Of a stretch of DNA of 64,000 nt, positions 1 through 14,600 are shown in pieces. Under the pieces are notes generated by a model. That model was not told where the DNA came from and made no database searches. It was given only the letters and a program-made list of their open reading frames with translations. Both the position numbers and the translations under genes were made by a program. Position 1 is the first letter of the stretch, and every line of letters starts with the position of its first letter. This DNA comes from Chrysomallon squamiferum. Taxonomy: Eukaryota; Mollusca; Gastropoda; Neomphalida; Peltospiridae. The stretch covers positions 38,134,251 to 38,198,250 of the forward strand of contig CM022670.1 in assembly GCA_012295275.1 (NCBI GenBank), written 5' to 3'.

Positions 1-1700
1 TGTAAAACAATATCTGCAAGTTAGGAGAAATCTAACACGTCAAATGTCTCTCTGTCACATGACAATCAATGATGTTTGATAAAAGCATTGTCTTAACCAC
101 TCTTCAACTTGATCAAAAAAATAGAATAAAATAATAAAAAAATAATACATAAAAAAAAAGTAATAATAATAATAACAACAACAATGAAACGGTAATAATA
201 ATAAACTGAATAACAATTATTATAAATAATTTAGTTTATTAAATGAACAAAAAGAAAAACTAGGTTTATGTTAATACATTTTTAATTAATATGTATGGAT
301 AGGGAATGTAGTCAGATAAATGACGATGCTTTGTTCTTGTGAATATGATCAATTAACTACTCATGCTTTTCTTCATAACAAAATGAAGGCTAGTATCAAT
401 AAACCTGAAACATAAATGTGAAAACTAAAACTCTATTTGTTCTCAGTCTACTACTCATTAATATGAATATCACTGGCAAACATACAGAAATATGAATGTG
501 TATCCACATTAAGTGATTAACTGTCTACTTTTTAAGTTTCACAACATGAGTATTAGTATTACAGATATTTTGCTAAAATCAAGCCTTAAAAAGTATTATG
601 ATTCACTTCCAAGCTTACCAGTCAGTATTCAAATTTCCCAGCCATCCAATACTCCTATAATAAATATCTTATAAATAATATAGTAATAAATTCTGAAATG
701 TCAAAAAAGTATTAATAATAATAATTAAAATATATGAAACACTATAACAACAATTTATTAACTCGTTATCATCAACAAAAACAAATATGTAACAGTGCTT
801 ACCACAACCAGATAAAATATTGAAACTATGCCAGTAAGCTATTGTTTCATTTGAGGTGATCAGTATAATAAATAGACAGAGAGAAATTAATACACCCTCT
901 TCAGTTTTCTCATCACTAATCACAGGAAGAATTATGATGTCGTTATAATAATAATACTAATAATAATAGAGAAAAGCCTCACCATTTACTCCTAATTTGT
1001 ATCTATACGTTAACCCTAAAGATTAGTTATATACATGTTTTCCTGTAACTATGTAACTGTCAAACTCGTCGAACTTACTTGTTCACTCGTAAATAGGTGA
1101 TATGCGGTTTTAGGTAAGAGAGTTTTACTCTAACTGACGGCACCCTACGCTTTAGAATGTCCTTGTTTTGCCACCTGTTCCTGGTAAATATGTAATATAC
1201 CTGACGGAAAATGAAAATTATCAATAGTATGTACCTTAAAATAAGCGGTCCCGAAGAAATGATGTTAGAGCTGAACAATATGTCACTATCTTGATTCTGT
1301 GACAACAAACAGCACTTCGTGTTACCGCCAAGTCCACTGAGTCCCAACGTGAGTTAATCAATACTGTTCAGCGGAAATTTTTATGGTAACTATCCAAGAA
1401 GCTAGAGATATCCTAACAACACATTCTGATTCAATATACATCGTCACGATTGTGTTTGTGTGTGTCTATATATATATATATATAATTTTCACCAAGTTTA
1501 CACGTAAGCATAATTGAAATCGACAGCATATCTTTTATGCAGTTTAAGATTTTATATTCTAACAAATACCAATGGAAATGCAAGTTATATCTAATGTTTT
1601 TACACGATTTCATTTTTTTTTTTTTGCGAATAATAAACTATGCGATTATATAATAAGCAACGTATATAAGACCACTTATATTATAACAGGGTGGACATAT
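1..1700. other. AT-rich non-coding DNA
   Basis: No exon-like composition or family motif was seen on either strand. The open frames are short and rich in I, Y, L and N, as expected from AT-rich DNA. A short (TA)n run lies near 1468-1484. The 1070-1350 part is slightly more balanced in composition, but its open frame resembles nothing I know. Confidence 0.6.
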
Positions 1701-1704
1701 TTTA

Positions 1705-1705
<1 letters not shown>

Positions 1706-1738
<33 letters not shown>
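1706..1738. repeat. (TTA)n microsatellite
   Basis: About 11 uninterrupted TTA units, the first of many AAT/ATT tracts in the window. Confidence 0.95.
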
Positions 1739-1739
<1 letters not shown>

Positions 1740-2835
1740 AACTGGAGCATATGTATTTCTAAATCAAACAAGGAAGGATGTGGTTACATATTTATAGAAA
1801 CTAATGTCTCTGTAACTGTTACCAATCCTGTTTTTCTTTTCTATTTCCTCATCTTTTTATAGTTTATTTTTCATTATTATTTATTAAAGGAAACATAATA
1901 ATTAAACTAAAACAGGATCGATGATATAATGAACAAAGATAAAAAAAAAAAAAAATTAAAAAAATATATTAATTTCACATAGAAACAGTTTCATTTATTC
2001 ATTATTACTACTAATAATAATGTAATATCATTCATGAAAACACCATACATAAACACCCTAATTTTTTTTTTTTTTTTTTCTATGCTGTTAACCTCATTAT
2101 TACTGGAATAATGCCAAATACAGCAGCTTAAGTTTTATTCTGATTTTGTAATCATCCATTACGTTGTTTGTTAAACAGTTAATGAGGATGTAAAACAGGT
2201 AATTATGGTTGTGACAACTGTGGTTCTTTTTTTTCTTTTTTTTCTTTTCTTTTTGTTCATCATATGCTTCTTCTTTCACGTGAAATGAAAGTTATGGTTA
2301 ATATATGTAACTGAATCACCCCAGAGTGTGGGAAGTGACATCAATCATTTTCTGATGGCTAACAGAAACCAGAATGACAAACTATTTTAAGAGACAGTGC
2401 TTTGACAGTTTTATAGAATAGTGTCACAGCATGAAGTCACAGGTTTAAAAGGACTTACATAGTAAAAAAAAAAAAAAAAAAAAAATTCACAAAAATTAAA
2501 TGTTTTTTATAAGACAGTGCCCACCAAAAATAACTTGTTTTACATTAAAACTGATATAGGCATAATATAAATATATATTTTTTTTTTGTACAATATATCT
2601 TAAAAGAAGTCTTAAAAAAATATATATTAAGTTTTGAAATTCTTTTGTAGATGTTAATATTTGTATTATAACTTTTTTAATGTATATCTTGTGTTCACAG
2701 GTAATTTTAAAGGCAGATTAACCACTAATTTTATATAACTGCATGTTAATGCAAACAATTTAGAAAATTCATCCCTTGAGGATGACACCATTAAAAAAAA
2801 AAAAAATGGCATATAAATACAGAGGAAAAAACATA

Positions 2836-2839
<4 letters not shown>
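1739..2839. other. AT-rich non-coding DNA with homopolymer runs
   Basis: Poly-A or poly-T runs occur near 1941-1954, 2063-2079 and 2464-2485 (22 A). No gene or structured RNA was recognised. Confidence 0.6.
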
Positions 2840-2890
<51 letters not shown>

Positions 2891-2919
2891 CTCTCTCTGT
2901 GTCTGTGTGTCTGTGTGTG
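2840..2919. repeat. (CT)n then (GT)n compound microsatellite
   Basis: About 20 CT units to 2881, then mixed CT/GT units. The purine-rich reading on the other strand produces a spurious RERERE open frame. Confidence 0.95.
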
Positions 2920-5319
2920 CTACAGATAAATAGATAGTTAGTGAGACATGGAAGTGATATTTTTTTTGTCATCATGTAATTATTGGAGAAAGAAATGTCT
3001 TAACTAAACTGAGCAAATCAAATCAGGTTAAATACACTTGTACTTCAGTAAATTTCGCCACCTAGTATTTTGCGTCCAAAGATATCTCGTTTTCTTAAAC
3101 TCTATTGAACGTTTTCCAAATATTATCAGAAATCTGGCATGATCTGGTGTTACTTTTTTCTCAAAGAGATTTGTTTCCTGGTAAAAGAATCAGAAGATTT
3201 ATTGATTCTTGCCTTTTCTTGTCTGATGGCCTCCTGCCATATTAATATTTGATCTGTCCACTCTTGTCTTGAAATCACAGCTACGTCAAGATTTGTCCTC
3301 GGCACCAAAGCCAAAATAAATATAATTCCAACAAATAGGGTTTTTGAAGCTAAGCTTGTAGAGCAGAAACTACAAAGGCAAATATTCAGTCATTTATGTT
3401 GTAAGAGCAGTTGGATGTAGACCCCAGAACATACATTATATGTTTTTGTTGTGAATTAAAAAAGAAAAAATATATATAAACTGCAAATTTGTAACTTTCA
3501 AATATATACTAGAAATGTGTCGAGAATAAAGAACCATGTTACATAATATTCTGATATGTTTTTATAGTGAATTAAAAAGAAAATATATTAACTGTAAATT
3601 TGTAATTTTCAGATATATACTAGAAATGTGTAGAAAATAAAGATCTAAGTGCACATACATTCTGATTCATCTGTCTTGAGCATAAGCTGATATTCTGATA
3701 AATGCATGAAATAGGAATGGATAGGTTGTGTCTATATATAGATAGACATGTTTGTGTGTATATGTGTCAACCATCAACATGATAAATATATATATGTCTT
3801 CTTTCTTTCTTTCTGTCTGTCAGTCTGTCAGTATAGTCCAGACTATGAATAAGAAGATCTAGTTGTAGAAAATTAATAGGTCTATCAAGCTCAATTCAGA
3901 TGAAAGCTAAAGTTAAAAAATCACTTAATTTGTGATCCACTTCAGCGATCTGGATGAAAAGAGTATCATTACTGAATGAAAGAAGACTAAATATTAATCT
4001 TAATAGATCTCCAAGCATCGGAGGATGAAATAATTCTCTGATAGATGGAAAAAAATGGCAAAGCTGAATTTAATGTGTGAACTTCTCTCATCATAAAGAG
4101 AATGTTTTTTTTTACAGTAAACAGATAAAATCAATAAACATCAATAGCAGTCTTAGTTCAATAAGTGTACAAGAAAAGTCGGTTACACATAAGGAAAAGG
4201 GGAAAAAAAAACAACTAAAATTAAAAAAATAATATATCTTTACTGAATAGACTTAATGGCTGCAGATTTTAATTCACGTGAAGCTATGGTGATGTTGTTT
4301 AACTGTAGATTCCTCTTTTGTCATTTCTAAATTACAAGAGGAAGACATTAAAAGTTTAATTACTGGAGCTTTGTGGGTAAAGGTAAATTTCTTTAACCAG
4401 ATGTATTAACCATGTTGTGAATGAAAAATTTCTTTAAAGTCACCCCAGCATATTTTATTAATATTAAATGTTGATGGGTTTCTGTGGACTATGCTTAATC
4501 ATGAAATGGAAGATGAAAGCTGCTACTTACAGTCTGTTCTGATCAACAAACAACAAGGAATTTTATTATGATCCTTCTTAGAGAAATTAAATGGTAGAGC
4601 ACAGTGTGTTGCAAATGGAAGTAAATCCCTTGGAAGCATTTAAAAGAACTGACACTGAGAATGTCCTTAACTTAGGCCAGTGCTGTACTAAGAATGGTAA
4701 AACCTGAAGATGTGTAAATATGCTTATCCATGGTATAAAATTTACTGTTAATAATGATTTTGTGATTCAGTAACTTTTAAACTGTTTTTCACTCTCTCTT
4801 TCGGTGCCTGTACAGTATATAAACACATTGTGACCTCAAATAAACATAAAATAAATACAAATTTACACAGGGTAATTTAAGACATCAAAATAAACATAAC
4901 TATTCCTATTACAAAGTAAAATGTTTTGTCCTTTATATTTTCTTAATAATCTGAAACATATACATGTGTGCATCAATATAATGTCTGTCTGTGTGTGTGT
5001 GAAAGTAGATATTTCAGCAAAACCTAAATGACTTAACCAGACTATTTACGTGAATTATTATTATAGTAATTTATTAAGTAATTAATAATGAAAAAAAAAA
5101 AAATGTACAAGATGCACATTCATGGCCTTTCCATTGCACTTTGACATTTCAGTCATATTATCTCGGAAACATTGTTTTTCTAAGCAAAGGAAATTAATTT
5201 ATTTTGAATGAGCTACTTTTTTTTTTAATATTCTCTTGTAAAGTGCAGCAACAGCAAAATACTCTCTGCTCCATATATTATGACCTTATGAGGGGTATTT
5301 TCTTCTTCTTTATTGTCTA
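2920..5319. other. Non-coding DNA, mostly single-copy in appearance
   Basis: Moderately AT-rich, without long open frames. It contains the diverged dimer listed at 3430-3650 and a short CTTT/CTGT run near 3798-3830. Nothing else was recognised. Confidence 0.5.
3430..3650. repeat. Diverged tandem duplication, about 115 bp unit
   Basis: Two adjacent copies share GTGAATTAAAAA-type sequence (3451 and 3567), then CTG(C/T)AAATTTGTAA, then ATATACTAGAAATGTGT. The spacing is about 115 bp. The copies differ by substitutions and small indels. Confidence 0.8.
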
Positions 5320-5385
5320 TTTATTTTATTTTATTTTATTTTATTTTTTTTTTTTTTTTTTAGTTTAGTTTAGTTTAGTTTGATT
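5320..5385. repeat. (ATTTT)n / poly-T / (TAGTT)n compound repeat
   Basis: Pentanucleotide ATTTT units run into a T-run of about 20, followed by four TAGTT-like units. The pieces look related by simple substitution. Confidence 0.9.
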
Positions 5386-6186
5386 TTCTTTCATTTTAGT
5401 TTATTTTATTTATTGTTTATTATTTATCTATATTTTAATATTATTATATTTATTCATTATGCTACATTATAAGATTAAATATTTTTAAAAAACCATTTCC
5501 CATGTTATCAAGGGTTTTATGAAATACAGAGTTTCCATCATTACTGTGAATATGGTTATACTTTCCAAGATGAAATAACGTTTATTACAGTTATGGGAAA
5601 AAACAAAAAACACTGGCTGGCAATAAATAAGAGATACAGTCTAGTCCATCCCAAAATACATGTATGCTTCAACCTTATCAATTAATATAAAATTTATATT
5701 TATTAACTGATTCTCCATATATATTTAAACAGATTATTCTCATTCTTTTTATTTTATTTCATTTTCACATGCAATTACAACCACAGTGCAAAATGCTGTC
5801 GTTTATCTTTTCTGAAACTTGAGGATTGCTTTTGTCTGTCAGATACAATTAGTGGTTTTCCTCCTGAATCACTGCTTATCTTGTTTAAAAAAGAAAGAAA
5901 AAAAATAGTCCACAGTACAGGAATTTCATGTGAAGATATTGCCCATGTAACGTGATGATGTTATTGACTGTCCATGATGATGGATGATAAGGGGGAGTTA
6001 ACACATAAAAGGATGTTGTTTTATACCCTTCAACAAATAAACTGTAAGTGGTGTTGAAAGTAAAAAGGGAAATGGAAAATCAAGGCTATAGTATAGATCT
6101 GATAGGAATGACTAATGTTATTGTTACAAAAACCCAAATATAAACTTTTGATTGCATTTTTCTGTCAGATTAATATCATCATAAAT
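5386..6186. other. AT-rich non-coding DNA
   Basis: No gene, RNA or clear repeat was recognised. Confidence 0.5.
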
Positions 6187-6213
6187 TATTATTATTATTC
6201 CTATTATTATTCC

Positions 6214-6247
<34 letters not shown>

Positions 6248-6270
6248 GTTGTTGTTGTTTGTTGTTGTTT
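6187..6270. repeat. (ATT)n then (GTT)n microsatellite
   Basis: Interrupted ATT units change to GTT units at about 6247. CAT/TTA triplets continue weakly to about 6380. Confidence 0.9.
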
Positions 6271-6399
6271 CCATCAATATTTTCTTTATTTTAATAAAAT
6301 AACCATAAACTCTGACGATCATATCATATCATCATCATTATCATTATTATTATAATCATCATCATCATTATTATTATCAATTAAAAAAACAAAAAAAAA

Positions 6400-6900
6400 A
6401 TCCAACAACATAAATGCCTACCAGTGGACACGCACCAACAGGACCTGCAATATCGATGTTGAAAATTCTCCCGAGTTTTACACCGAATCCATGAAGTTAA
6501 AAACTGATCGGAATCTGTGAGTTATTGTCTCCTGACAATCTGGGGAAACACAGCAATGCCTGTACAGAGCTGTGTAATCCCTGTTTATACATTCCTCATC
6601 AGACGTATCTAATGTTGACTGGTATCTAGGTGAACTGCGGGATATCTGTGTATTGATGTAATCTCTGAATGCTCACCAGCACAGTTAATTAGCGGAGACT
6701 GTATATGTTGTTGTAGCCGTACTAGCTGCTTGGCAGCTGACGATGGCGTACCTACTGTCAAGATGTTGCCTTTCTTGCATGTATTGATCTATCCTAGCTG
6801 AGACCTAGTCCTCCACAGCAGATTCGACTAGCATATGGCAAACCCATTCACAGTTTTCTTGTTTGTAGTATTATGGTATACGAAAAACCGGGAGCCAAAC
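6400..6900. other. Balanced-composition, non-repetitive block
   Basis: About 500 bp with clearly higher GC than its surroundings and no simple repeats. No long open frame or known motif was seen. It could be regulatory or old mobile DNA; the sequence alone does not say which. Confidence 0.35.
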
Positions 6901-7186
6901 AGGAATCATAGAGCAAAGCAATTATTTAATCTTCTTCATCTTCAGAAAATCTTGAATTACTGCTGGTGTAATTTGTTTAAAAGCTGTGGCATGTAAATGA
7001 AATATTATATTGGGAGAGAAAGAAAATATGAAGGAATGGCAGTCCTCTGAGACCTTCTAAACAGTTATGAAATTACGAAGCAATGGAGGACAAGAGAATA
7101 GAGTAACAATTAAGAGAATAAAATTATTAGAAATGTTTAATGTTTTTACACCAATTCATAAATAATAATAGCATGTGTGTGGCAAG

Positions 7187-7190
<4 letters not shown>

Positions 7191-7246
<56 letters not shown>
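7191..7246. repeat. (TG)28 microsatellite
   Basis: Twenty-eight uninterrupted TG units; a candidate Z-DNA-forming tract. Confidence 0.97.
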
Positions 7247-7247
<1 letters not shown>

Positions 7248-7363
7248 CCGCGCATGCATGTGGGATATGCAGTGAAGATATGAACTAGAAAACAATTCAG
7301 CAACAATAATTAAAATAATCAAATTATTTTTTAATATTAATTCTAATGTGTTTTGTCTAAAAT

Positions 7364-7386
7364 ATAGATAGATAGATAGATAGATA
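7364..7386. repeat. (GATA)n microsatellite
   Basis: About five GATA units ending in GATATAAT. Confidence 0.9.
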
Positions 7387-8125
7387 TAATTCAGTGCAAC
7401 ACATATTTCATGATATTCTATTATTAAGTGTTAACAAACACAGTAAATTATCTGAAGAAAACCCCCACCAAAACAATAAAACAATTCATATCAATGATTA
7501 AAGACCACACAACCTTTTCTCATTATGCTCTTTAAGCCTTGACACATAACAATCATTTACAACAAAAGGATATTACACTAGATCATATCCTCTAACTACG
7601 TAATTCAATATCTATACATTTTCAAATTGTTGGTTTCTCCGTTTACCATCACTTGAAACGCGAGCAAAACGACACTAACCACAGCCTCCAATGACACAGA
7701 GCATTAATATGTTTCTGCAAGGACATCTATAATTCATGAACAATACTATATTACCATACCAAATCAGCATGATGGTTTATATATCTTATTTATGTTAAGA
7801 ACACAACAGCGTGGTTATTCATGTTTTAATTTAAGTTTGGCACACCACTGTCGTTGCTGCAACTGTTTGAATTATACAAATACCCGTGTTTGTTCTGTCT
7901 GTAGTTGTTTTCGCAGTATATCATTATACTGCAGTAATTCGAGCTGAAATTTCAGTTGGATTACAAAGAAAAGAAATAACACATTCAGAGAATCGTTCGA
8001 TCAGTATTCGCTGATATCGGTAAATCAAAAAACACTGATGTAAATAAGTGTCTGTAGAATTGTCAGAGTTCAGTAGATTTTAGGTTATCCCATTTCTTTT
8101 GCACCTTGTAGATTAAATGCCTTGT
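7387..8125. other. Non-coding DNA, mostly single-copy
   Basis: Mixed composition, more balanced at 7640-8030. No open frame or RNA was recognised. Confidence 0.45.
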
Positions 8126-8129
8126 TAAG

Positions 8130-8430
8130 GGTGTGTTTTTAGGGTACAATTTGTTCTAGGAAAAATTAACAGTTGATTGAGTTTCTTTGGATACAACTTG
8201 GTATGTTTTTGGGGTACAATGTGTTCTAGGAAAAATAACAGCTGATTGTCTTTGGATACAACTTGTACTATGAAAACCCCTTTTAGAATATGTTTATGGA
8301 CACAGTTTGTACTAGTAACCTATACATTTTTTTTTAGTGCATATTTTTGGATACAGTTTTGTACCTAGTAAATTAACTGTTTAGTTAGTGAATGAATGAC
8401 TCTGGATACAACTTGTACCTCTAGTCTGGC
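8130..8430. repeat. Degenerate minisatellite, about 60-70 bp unit
   Basis: Four to five diverged units carry TTTGGATACAACTTGTAC-like cores (near 8190, 8253, 8355 and 8400). The first two also share GTACAATTTGTTCTAGGAAA-like halves. Unit length varies. Confidence 0.75.
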
Positions 8431-8929
8431 TGTTTACTGCTGGTTTTTCACTTTAGTTTATAACAGTAAATTAGCAATTTAATGTGTGTTTTCCTAGAAC
8501 TGAGAACAGGATGTCATCTGCTGACAAGAAAAGCCAAAGTGACAAAACCAGGTTTCTGTGGAACTATTCACCTCTTTCCCATACAAGTGATCATGTTTGC
8601 CAGACTGTGATCAGTGGCAGTTTGAACTCTGCATAACAGCATAATTGTTTTTATTCAAATATTCCAAAAGTACTGTTTTTGTACACACAAGGAGGGTCGT
8701 GTCCATGCATATTTTAAACTCCAGGGTTTCCTGTTAATAAACTTTATTTCAGAAATCATGGATCCACCATTTGCATGATGTGACACTGTGAAATGGTCTA
8801 TTCCAGAAAAAGATTTGCAGAATTGATATTTACAAAGAACTATTGCTAATTAACATCAAGATAAATGTGTTAGAATTATACTGGTATTTACTCTTTTTTT
8901 TAAAAAAATGAAATAGTTTTTTATTTTTT

Positions 8930-9005
8930 TACTATTTCTCTTTTCTTTCTTTTTTTTTTTTTTTCCTTTCTTTATTCTTTTTTCTTTTTTTTTTTTTTTT
9001 TTTAA
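8930..9005. repeat. Polypyrimidine tract
   Basis: About 75 bp of T with scattered C; its lysine-rich reverse reading is a composition artefact. Confidence 0.9.
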
Positions 9006-11583
9006 GATATCTAGACTTAAAAAAAATAAAATAAAATTAACTGGTGAATGTATCAACAAAATATTCTCCACTACACTATGGGTTAACAATGAAATTATAT
9101 ACAAGTTTAACAGAAATGGAAAATATTTGAATGATCTTAACACTAAGTCTGTTCTCAAACAGGAAACATTATCTCAAAGGATTAAACCAGGCATTATAAA
9201 TACACTGGAATATATAAGTATGACAATTTATTACATTATTTTTTCATTTTTACATCTCCATAAAAAAAACCTACAAAAAGAAAACAAACATAAAAAAATT
9301 ATGAAAGATAAAGTTGCAAACAGAAAAACAACAACTCCAAAACATAAAATCCAAAATCCCCCAAAAAAATCTGCTCGTGTTAAACTTAAATATTTTACAG
9401 TCATTTATTGATTTTTAATACGCTAAACAAACTAGGACAAAATATTAGGTTACTGATATTATCTGAAAACAATACTTCACAGATTTAATGTGTAAATGTG
9501 CAAAGTGAACATAAATGAAAATAAAATCTTGTTTTAAGGTTCGACTGAGTATAGAAAGATATGGTTAATCACATTTGTAACTTCATGTTGCTGAATATTA
9601 TTCACTTAAGCTATATGTATACAATGCAGAAATAATGAGAGCTAAATAAAAATCAAATAATGTGTTTATAATTTTTTTATCTTGATTTATATTTGGTGCA
9701 TCTATCATTTCTGTTCTTCTTTAATTTAAAAACATTATCTAATTAACATACCTCAGTGATACTTCAGCACATATTTAGTAGAAATAATGTGAAAATAAAA
9801 CATCAGATACTGTACATAGAGTCTTTGTCTTACTTCTATGACTTGTGTTGGATATTCTTGTGACATCCATGAATCTATTCCACAGTTTAAACACATTTAG
9901 CTGTACATAAAGTTCTTAGGATTTTTCTGTCATCACTTGTGTAATGAGTACTATGAATTTTCGTCCTTACTTGAAATAAGACAAAAATAATTTAAAACCA
10001 AAATAACAAATACTGTACTGTGTGTTTTTCTGTCTTGTATTACATGTGATGTGAATCTTAGCCATATTTTGGCTAATACGACAAAAAATAGTTTAAAACC
10101 AAAATATCAAATACCGTTCCATCCTGTCTTGTATAATGTGTTGTATGAATATTTGTCTTGTTCTGAACAAACGTCTGGAAATAGACCAAACATTAAACCC
10201 TGTTCTAAACATTTTGTTCTGTATTTTTACTCTTTGGGTTACATTTCTCAGACTAACAATTTAGTGTACATTATTTGTTATTATTATTATTATTTATTAG
10301 TATTGTTGTTGCTGGCGGTGATGGTGGTGATGATGTTATTCATGTGTTATTCCTTATTTTGTATGTTTGTCAAGACTGTGTGTGTTATTGTTAGTGCTTT
10401 TAAATTGTCATACTACCTCACAAACAATGGCAGGAATTGTAAAACAATGGTACTGGCATCCAGGCTCTGTGTACAATCCACAACAGAGAACAACAAAGCA
10501 TAATGAGTTTTTTTCCCCACAGAGCACCTCGTTATGAGACCTCAGATCGACATGGTAACCAAATATGTAAAACAAAACTTGATTCAAGTCTGTGATTAGG
10601 ACTGGATGTTTCATGTTGATGCAATTAGTTGAGTTGCAATGAAAAGAATTAATTGTAAGAATCTTTTCAAAATCTGAATCTGTTTTTTCTTTTATTTCTA
10701 TTTCAGTACATTTTTTTTTTTTTTTATTTTTTTGCGATATTATATATTTTTTTCATTTTTATAAAATTTTAGTTATGTGTTTCTTTTATATATGTATTTA
10801 TTTTATTTTATTTATTATTTAAATTTAGTTTATATACTTATATTTGTTTTCTCTCTCTCACTTTTTTGACAATTTATTATTTGTTTTATTCATAGTTTTA
10901 TACAAAATTAGAATAAACGTTATTTATCTATAAAAATAAATATTATAATTCTTGTGTGTATGTATATATATATGTTTGAGAATGTGTGTGTATATGTGGG
11001 TGGGTGTGGGTGAGTTTGTGGGTGTGAAAGAGAAAGAGTGACTGGGCTGTTTGGCATATCTAAATATACACAACCCTCTAAAATCAGTAAAAAAAAAAAA
11101 AAAAAAAGCACATCTGAAAAACAGAAACTGAAGAAAACACAAATCAACATAATTCATAAAGAATAAAATTTTAAATATTTATTTTTGAATCATCATCATC
11201 CTCATCATCTGAAAATTAAAAAAGAAACAAATTTCATTTTTCTCTACACGTAAAACGATATCCATAATAAATATTACCTTGAAACGTTACAATCAAACGT
11301 GATGTATCTACAATAAATATCACCTCGAGATGTTACACTCATTTATCGTGATTGTGACTTAAACGTATGACAGTTTGAAACATATGACACATGAATGACT
11401 AGGGAAATGCTACAGACTTGACGTGACTATTAATTCAGTCAGATGACCAGGCCTTGAGAAATATCGGATCCCTGGAGAGTTTGCTTGTCATGACTCCAAT
11501 ATCCTGAACTCTCATGGCGCCTGATGTCCACTGAAACGTTGTGTATTAAATCAACATAAGCCCAAGTCACCAATTTCCTGCAA
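9006..11583. other. AT-rich non-coding DNA
   Basis: No recognisable gene. Weak internal duplication is visible at 9940-10130, where TTTAAAACCAAAATA-like phrases recur about 95-100 bp apart. A short TA/GT-rich patch lies at 10950-11030 and poly-A at 11090-11107. Confidence 0.5.
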
Positions 11584-11584
<1 letters not shown>

Positions 11585-11627
<43 letters not shown>

Positions 11628-11634
11628 ACACACA
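11585..11634. repeat. (CA)n microsatellite
   Basis: About 25 CA units with one CT interruption. Confidence 0.95.
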
Positions 11635-14600
11635 CTGCTTGCTAGCAGGAGAAAGTCCACCTTCACCAATTATCCAGGCTCGGAATAATGGTTAAATTGA
11701 TTTCAGTTCAAATGACAGATGTCATTCATTCACACCGTGTCAACAGTGTACGAGAAAAATAATTAGGAGAGTCGCAAATAATATGAGAAAGAAAAAAAAA
11801 TGATAATAATAATAATAATAGTGATGATTAGTTAGTTGAGCATTCGATAGTAAGCCTGGTGATGTTAGGTATCATTATTTTAACAACTTCATTGATCCTC
11901 AGTTGTGGTTAGGTGAAAGGATCTTTGTGTTTACCTTTAACATACTTTGCTTTTGTTTAACATTAATTTGTTTAAATACAGGCAGTATACATTTTGATAC
12001 TAGATTTTAACTTTCAAATGGCAAGATATCTGCTGTGTTGTCTCTCAGTATTTGTTCACTATTTTTTTTATCACAAATATTAAATGAAAAATATAATAAA
12101 AATATTTACCTTACATCCATGAACATTATTAATTCATAGCTGAACTCATGTACAGAATGGATATTGTGAATAACAGATAAAACAAATAATGGTTCAGAAA
12201 TTTAAAAAGAGAAAACTATTCTGGAAGAACATTGCTAGACAAAAGACAAGCTTACTAAATGGGATCATTGGCTGATCTAAGGTATGGCAGGTCCACAACT
12301 GGTACCCTGGGTGCTACTCAAACTGGGGTTCCTCTGAGCAGCTTCTTTAAACTGATCTGTCAAAGTTTGGACAAGGGCACAGTTTACATGCTTGCCATTT
12401 TTGCTTGTTATTTTCCATAGACACACTGAATGGGAAATTGTTTGGGAACATCTTGGAATACTAGACAATGCAATTATCTTTTTATATATATTATATGGAA
12501 TTCCATCAGTGTTCAAGTATGACTTTCATGGGCACATCATCTGACTTCTCCAGCTGTTTCTGTTCAAGAGTTAAAATCTGACTTTGTGGATGTTGATGTA
12601 GATTATTTTTCATAATATTATGCTTACATCAAAAAGAAGGGAAGTTAAACTAAGACTGTACAGACTGAGCAGAAGAATGTGGACAATGATATCGCCCTTT
12701 CTGAATAGTCTGTTCACAGAAACAGGTAATTGCATGATAAAACAGTAACTGCTCTGTACAAACATGTTGTTTTAAACTCTGGATAGTCATCTGTTATCTT
12801 CATTGTTGTCTTAGAAACTAGTATCAGGATTCCATCCCACAAACTGATAATATCGACTGCAAATGGATTAACCAATGTACTGATAAAAACAAAAAAATTG
12901 TATCTTATTTAGTTTTCTGCCCAACATGGCATTTTGCTAACAGTTCTCTATGAACTCTTATCAGTATTGCAAACAAATAGTGTGCTGTGAAGAGATAAGC
13001 AATTAGAAGCCAAGCAGGAACTCTGCTGTTACACTGTTTTCTTTATCTCTGTCAATGAATTGATGATTCTGACGTAAAGCAGAAGCTCTGATTCCCTCTA
13101 ATGAATACCAATCGTTCAGTGGTTTTGGTTTTGAGGATGTGAAATGCAAATTGGTGATTCTTTACATTAACTACCAATTTATTTTATTTTTACAGTCTAT
13201 TAGTGTTCAGTTTTTAAACATTCCTGAAATAAAAAGTGGAAAGCTTAAAGTAATCAGTGTTGGAGATCTTATTTAACAAGCTGATGAGTTTAACATGAAC
13301 CATTCACAGAGGGCAATATAGATTTCGCATTTATTGACTGAGTAGAGTAATAATATTTGTCAAAGAAAACGAAAATCTGCTTTAAACTACTTTCTCATCA
13401 ACTACTATTCAGTACTAAATCTGGCTCTTTATTATTATTATTTTTTATATTATTATTTTTTTTATTATAATTTTTTTTTAACACAGTCTTGAATATAACA
13501 GGAAAAAAAACACACAAAAAAAAATCAGATGCCAGTGCCAATTTTTTTTCTCAACATATATTTTTTTTTTCTTCTTAAAATATGTATCACTGATTTCCCT
13601 ACAGACTCTTACATGCTATGGTTTGTGACATACTAGTTGCTACACCGAGCATGTAATGTGAAAACCAACACGCCTGCTGATAGATGATGATCCTACACAT
13701 GCTTCAGAGACCAGTCTAAATATACATACTTCAGAGACCCGTCTAAATATACATGCTTCAACTTATACAGAAATCCCAGGTGCTGCTCACTGCAACCTGG
13801 CAGTGAGTATTACTGCTTCTTCAATAAACGTTTCACTGAGTGAGAAGAGCTGGTTTCACTGAGTGAATATTTAATGAGGTTACAAGATAATTGATCAGTG
13901 TTGTGGCCTCTTCCAGCCAGCCAGCTGTGTTGTTGTTGCGTTGTTCTGCAGAATTAATACGATATTGTATTCCAGTGTCAGGCACGGGTTGATCTGCTAA
14001 TTAAATAAAAATGTCTGTAAATCTGTGCTGACCTGGCCCAAGTGTTTTGCTCCTGGTCCTCACTACAAACACAAAATGTTTTGATGTTGTCGTACAAATT
14101 ATGAGATGCCAAAATGATGTATCTGTGATGATTACTGAGTGAAGAACTGTGCTTGTTTCACAAACAAACTTTGTGATATTTTGAAGTTAATTGTTGCAAA
14201 AAGTGAATCATGTATTTCTTTCTCCTCTTTTTTTTTTTTTTTTAGGTTTTTTAAAATTACTGAGATATGAGAGAGAAAACCTGTTGCCATCAAACCATGA
14301 TCTCTTTTCAAATAGTAGCAATAAGAAATTTTTATGTATACCATCCCATTGACTGGAAAGCCTGTCATAGCCTGTGATAAACCAGTCAGAGAGTATTAAC
14401 TGGTATAGAGAAATGGGAGAAAGGGAATTTTTTTACATTCTCTGTTGTATTTTTCCTTTTTTTCTATAAGCAGCAAAATATTTTTTTATTTAAAAATATC
14501 AGTAGACATGAAAGCACGTACCACCACTTTTGATAAACTTTTCAGCCACAAAACAGCCCAAAAGGAAATAATAAAAATGACTGCTCTACCACCAATCTAC

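Noticed and set aside
12277-12516. 79-residue minus-strand open frame
   Set aside because: Balanced composition but no recognised domain and no convincing splice sites or neighbouring exons.
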